Source: Pseudomonadota bacterium
GTDB taxonomy: Bacteria; Pseudomonadota; Alphaproteobacteria; Rhizobiales; Rhizobiaceae
NCBI GenBank assembly: GCA_023451735.1
Contig: JAEXYH010000005.1
Coordinates: 54,962 to 118,961 of the forward strand
DNA: 64,000 bases
Direction of reading: 5' to 3'
The translations under genes were made by a program, and so were the position numbers. Below, piece after piece: positions 61,072 to 64,000 of the stretch; position 1 is the first letter of the stretch, and each line of letters begins with the position of its first letter. The notes beneath the pieces are model-generated. The model had not been told where the DNA came from, did not search any database, and saw nothing but the letters and a program-made list of their open reading frames with translations.

Positions 61072-61101
61072 CGGCCTGCCTTGCTTTTTCGGGGCAGGCC
61101 G
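61072..61101. terminator. hairpin between DUF992 gene and SorC gene
   Basis: CGGCCTGCC (61072-61080) pairs with GGCAGGCCG (61093-61101) around a T-rich loop, 10 bp after the DUF992 stop and between convergent genes. It is likely a bidirectional terminator. Confidence 0.7.
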
Positions 61102-61173
61102 AAACTTCTGGCGTTGACCTGGTAAACGGGTTTTCTCGACGCCGGACGTGTAATTCAGGAAAACTTCTGTAGC

Positions 61174-62121
61174 CTATCGAGGCATGTGTTTTCCCAGCAG
61201 TCCATATGCGCTATCGGTATCGGTGATCACTGTTGTTGCCAAACCTGCCGCGAGGCAAGCACTCAGTATCTCTCTCTTGTGAGCGCCGCCGGACGCTATG
61301 ATACGCGTCGGAATTCTTCGGTAGTCACCTATCGAAGGAGATATGACCTGGCGGTTCAAGGGGTGATCGATCTCCTGACCGTTTCGGTCCAGATACCGCC
61401 CCAGAAGATCGCCGACAGCTCCGGCTGCGGTAAGCTCAGTTATATCTGTCCCGGTCGGCAGACCATATCGAACCTGAAGCGATTCCGGCGAAACGTCGCC
61501 GATGCTAAGGATCGACACGTCCACGGCAGTCGCCTCTCGAAGCAGAGTCTGGAAGACGGTTTGTGCAACGATCGTGTCACGCGAAGCCGGGTCGTCCGCA
61601 TAGATCGGCGCCGCCAGATAGTGGCATTCCGCATTCATCACCTTGGCGAAGCGCCGTACGATCTCGAACGTGTTGATTTCCGAGCCGCGGGTCAAGCCGC
61701 CCATCATGGAGCGCACCTTGACATCGGGCACGTTCGCCGGCGCCATGTGATGGACGGTTTCCCGCAACGTCGCACCCCAGCCGACGCCCAGCGATGCCGG
61801 CTCGCTCGCCTGTATCAGGCGCTCCAAGAACATTGCCGCTGCGCGACCGATCACGGTCGCCATCTGCCTCTCGTCCTCCGGCGTTGGAACGATGACCACA
61901 TCGGTCAGGCCAAATCGATGGCGTAACTCTGCTTCCAGCTCAACATTTTCGGTCAGCGGAGAATTGAAGCTGATCCTGACGACGCCCTGATCAAGTGCCG
62001 CGGCCAGCAACTCGTTGACCTTGCGGCGCGTGAGCAGCATGCGTTCGGCGATCTGTGCCTGCGTCAATCCTTCGACGTGATAGAGCCACGAGGCCCTGAC
62101 CATGAGCTGTTGATTGGACAA
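61174..62121 (-). CDS. SorC/DeoR-type sugar-binding transcriptional regulator
   Basis: 315 aa from a TTG start at 62121, which has GGAGGAGGT just upstream; a TTG five codons earlier (62136) overlaps that site and is less likely. N-terminal helix-turn-helix (YHVEGLTQAQIAERMLLTRR, residues about 15-35) and a SorC sugar-phosphate sensor domain (LGVGWGATLRETVHHM, VRSMMGGLTRGSEIN, VVDTILSIGDVSPES-like region, IASGGAHKREIL). Divergent from the peptide-type binding-protein gene at 62330 and probably regulates that operon. The inducer is unknown. Confidence 0.85.
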   Translation of the reverse strand: MSNQQLMVRASWLYHVEGLTQAQIAERMLLTRRKVNELLAAALDQGVVRISFNSPLTENVELEAELRHRFGLTDVVIVPTPEDERQMATVIGRAAAMFLERLIQASEPASLGVGWGATLRETVHHMAPANVPDVKVRSMMGGLTRGSEINTFEIVRRFAKVMNAECHYLAAPIYADDPASRDTIVAQTVFQTLLREATAVDVSILSIGDVSPESLQVRYGLPTGTDITELTAAGAVGDLLGRYLDRNGQEIDHPLNRQVISPSIGDYRRIPTRIIASGGAHKREILSACLAAGLATTVITDTDSAYGLLGKHMPR

Positions 62122-62329
62122 GTTACCTCCTCCCAAATGTCACATCAGCGTAACATTTGTAACCTAGAGCTACGCGAAGTCGGCGGGGCGGTAAAGCGGC
62201 TTTCATCAACCGCAGCCTCCTGACGAAATTTTGTCTGTCGATTTCCAAGCGACGCCCGACGCCGGGACCTCCCGCCCGGCGAAGGCGGTCGCGTGCGCAT
62301 TCGTTTATCTGGTTCAACAGGAGAGATCC

Positions 62330-63964
62330 ATGCTATCCATCAACCGTCGCCATGCGCTGGGCCTGATGTCGGCCGCCGCCGGCAGCATCATCCTGCCGCG
62401 CATGTCGTTCAGTCAGGGCACCCGCCCGTCGATCACCATTGCGGTTCAGAAGATCACCAACAACAACACGCTCGACATCTGGAACGAGCAGTCCAACGTC
62501 GGCGAGCGGATCTTTTACCCGAACCTCTGGGAAGGTCTGATCAACCGCGACTGGATGGGAAATCAGGGTCCGGTTCCGGGCCTTGCCACCGAATGGAAGC
62601 GCATTGACGACAAGACGCTGGAACTGAAGCTCCGTCCGGGCGTCAAGTTCCACAATGGCGACGAGCTGACGGCTGAAGACGTCGTCTTCTCCTTCTCCAA
62701 GGAACGCGTGTTCGGCAACACCGAACCTGCAGGTGGCAAGACGATCTTCGAAGCCGACAACAAACCGACCACCGTCAAGGAACTGCCGGCGATCGTGCCG
62801 GGCGTCGGCCGTCGCCTGTGGCCGGCTCTCGCAGGCGTCGAGGCCGTCGACAAGTACACTGTCCGCTTCCACAACACGACGCCGGACGTGACGCTTGAAG
62901 GCCGTCTTTATTCCGGCGGCAGCCAGATCACCAACCGCCGCGCCTGGGATGAAGCCAAGAGCTACATGGACTGGGCCCGCAAGCCGATCACCACCGGCCC
63001 CTACATGATTGAGGAATTCAAGCCGGACGTTTCGCTGACGCTGGTCGCCTTCGATGAATACTGGGGTGGCCGTCCGCCGCTGCAGCAGATCCGTTTCGTC
63101 GAGGTTCCGGAAGTCGCTTCTCGCGTCAACGGCCTTCTGTCGGGCGAATACGATTTTGCCTGCGACCTGCCGCCGGACCAGATCGCGGCTGTCCAGAACG
63201 CTCCTGGTCTCGAAATCCAGAGCTCGACCATCTGGAACCATCGCGTTTCCGTCTTCAACATGCACAACCCGATCCTAGCCAATCCGCTGGTTCGCCGCGC
63301 CATGACCCATTCGATTGACCGCCAGGCGATCGTCGAGGCTCTGTGGGCTGGCCAGACCGTCATCCCGGCAGGAATGCAGTTTGAATCCTTCAAGACGTCC
63401 GACATGTTCATCGACGGCTGGGCGGCACCGGAATTCAACCCGGAACTCGCCAAGAAGCTGCTCGCCGAGGCCAACTACAAGGGCGATCCGATCCCTTACC
63501 GTCTGCTCAACAACTACTACACCAACCAGACTGCAAACGCGCAGATCATGGTCGAGATGTGGAAGCAGGTCGGCCTGAATGTCGAGATCGAGATGAAAGA
63601 AAACTGGGCGCAGATCCACGACCCGCAGGGTGTCAAGGGCGTGCGCGACTGGTCGGCCTCCAACACGATCAACGATCCGATCACACCGATGGTTGTTCAG
63701 TTCGGCCCGAATGGCGAAGTGCAGCAGAAGAAGGAATGGACGAACGAGGAGCTCAACAAGCTCTCCGTTGTGCTGGAAACCTCGACCGACCGCGGACAGC
63801 GCAAGAAGGCTATCGCCCGCATGCTGGAAATCGCTGAGCGCGAAGACCCGGTCTATCAGGTCTTGCACCAGAACGCGGTCTTTACCGGAATGAAGAAGTC
63901 GCTGAAGTGGAAGGCAGCCCCTGCCTTCGCCATGGACTTCCGCGCTTCGAACTGGAGCGCCTGA
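62330..63964 (+). CDS. ABC transporter substrate-binding protein, family 5, Tat-like signal
   Basis: 544 aa SBP_bac_5 protein. The leader MLSINRRHALGLMSAAAGSI has a twin-arginine pair (NRRHALGL) before a moderately hydrophobic stretch, suggesting Tat export, with cleavage near SFSQ. Mature motifs include LWEGLINRDWMG, LRPGVKFHNGDELTAEDV (18 residues, near 115) and FNMHNPILANPLVRRAMTHS. CAGGAGAGATCC precedes the ATG; in-frame sequence upstream is not coding. It is complete, but its permeases and ATPases must lie beyond 64000. The divergent SorC gene is its likely regulator. The ligand may be a peptide, opine or glycoside. Confidence 0.88.
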   Translation: MLSINRRHALGLMSAAAGSIILPRMSFSQGTRPSITIAVQKITNNNTLDIWNEQSNVGERIFYPNLWEGLINRDWMGNQGPVPGLATEWKRIDDKTLELKLRPGVKFHNGDELTAEDVVFSFSKERVFGNTEPAGGKTIFEADNKPTTVKELPAIVPGVGRRLWPALAGVEAVDKYTVRFHNTTPDVTLEGRLYSGGSQITNRRAWDEAKSYMDWARKPITTGPYMIEEFKPDVSLTLVAFDEYWGGRPPLQQIRFVEVPEVASRVNGLLSGEYDFACDLPPDQIAAVQNAPGLEIQSSTIWNHRVSVFNMHNPILANPLVRRAMTHSIDRQAIVEALWAGQTVIPAGMQFESFKTSDMFIDGWAAPEFNPELAKKLLAEANYKGDPIPYRLLNNYYTNQTANAQIMVEMWKQVGLNVEIEMKENWAQIHDPQGVKGVRDWSASNTINDPITPMVVQFGPNGEVQQKKEWTNEELNKLSVVLETSTDRGQRKKAIARMLEIAEREDPVYQVLHQNAVFTGMKKSLKWKAAPAFAMDFRASNWSA

Positions 63965-64000
63965 GCGTTTCGATCCCGCGCCGGGCGCCGGACCCCCGCC

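Overview
The window looks like part of a secondary replicon (megaplasmid or chromid) of a member of the Rhizobiaceae (Rhizobium / Neorhizobium / Agrobacterium group). It carries a complete repABC replication-partition cassette with its antisense RNA. The dense packing of ABC uptake operons, the rhaDI / rhaRSTPQUK rhamnose arrangement, DUF1194 and DUF992 proteins, and rhizobial-type GC-rich intergenic repeats all fit that family. The assignment rests on gene content alone, because no database search was possible. I saw no rRNA, tRNA, insertion sequence, phage gene or CRISPR array.

Layout. 0.4-8.8 kb: an M81 (MlrC-type) metallopeptidase, a complete peptide/opine-type ABC transporter (binding protein, two permeases, one double-ATPase), a RidA protein, and a convergent DapA-like lyase/aldolase. 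9.0-16.3 kb: a small membrane protein, then a LacI regulator with twin operators, a sugar ABC transporter and an MGH1/GH63-like glycoside hydrolase. 16.5-16.7 kb: a Cys-rich small protein behind an Irr-box-like palindrome. 17.2-20.8 kb: repA-repB-ctRNA-repC. 21-32 kb: L-rhamnose catabolism, with rhaI and rhaD on the minus strand (a pmp3-like gene lies between them) and rhaRSTPQUK on the plus strand. 32.1-33.0 kb: a gene-free, palindrome-rich stretch with two perfect parS-type 16-mers. 33.0-36.7 kb: a carnitine catabolism module (GlxA-type AraC regulator, BKACE-family dehydrocarnitine cleavage enzyme, carnitine dehydrogenase-thioesterase fusion). 37.2-43.3 kb: a small hypothetical gene, a DUF1194 vWA protein, acnB, and an ArsR / Old-Yellow-Enzyme divergent pair. 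43.4-45.7 kb: cstA and a ybdD-type gene. 46.3-51.6 kb: kdpFABC with two extra tiny membrane-protein ORFs and decayed kdpD/kdpE remnants. 51.6-60.3 kb: an unsaturated-uronide type operon (GH88, DUF2264, sugar ABC transporter) with a divergent LacI regulator. 60.5-64 kb: a DUF992 protein, a SorC regulator, and the first gene (binding protein) of another peptide-type ABC operon that runs off the window.

How it works together. Most of the window is catabolic: four complete ABC importers plus the start of a fifth, each beside a local regulator or dedicated enzymes, suited to plant-derived sugars, uronides, carnitine and peptides. Carbon starvation uptake (cstA), high-affinity K+ uptake (kdp) and AcnB are more housekeeping-like. 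Each of the four complete ABC operons has a strong hairpin or palindromic repeat between the binding-protein gene and the next gene, the usual device for making more binding protein than membrane components.

The observations most worth checking are the distant parS pair, the Irr-box / Cys-rich gene, the kdp operon that has lost its own sensor-regulator while keeping extra tiny ORFs, and the hairpin pattern behind binding-protein genes. I did not find a convincing wholly new multi-gene system.
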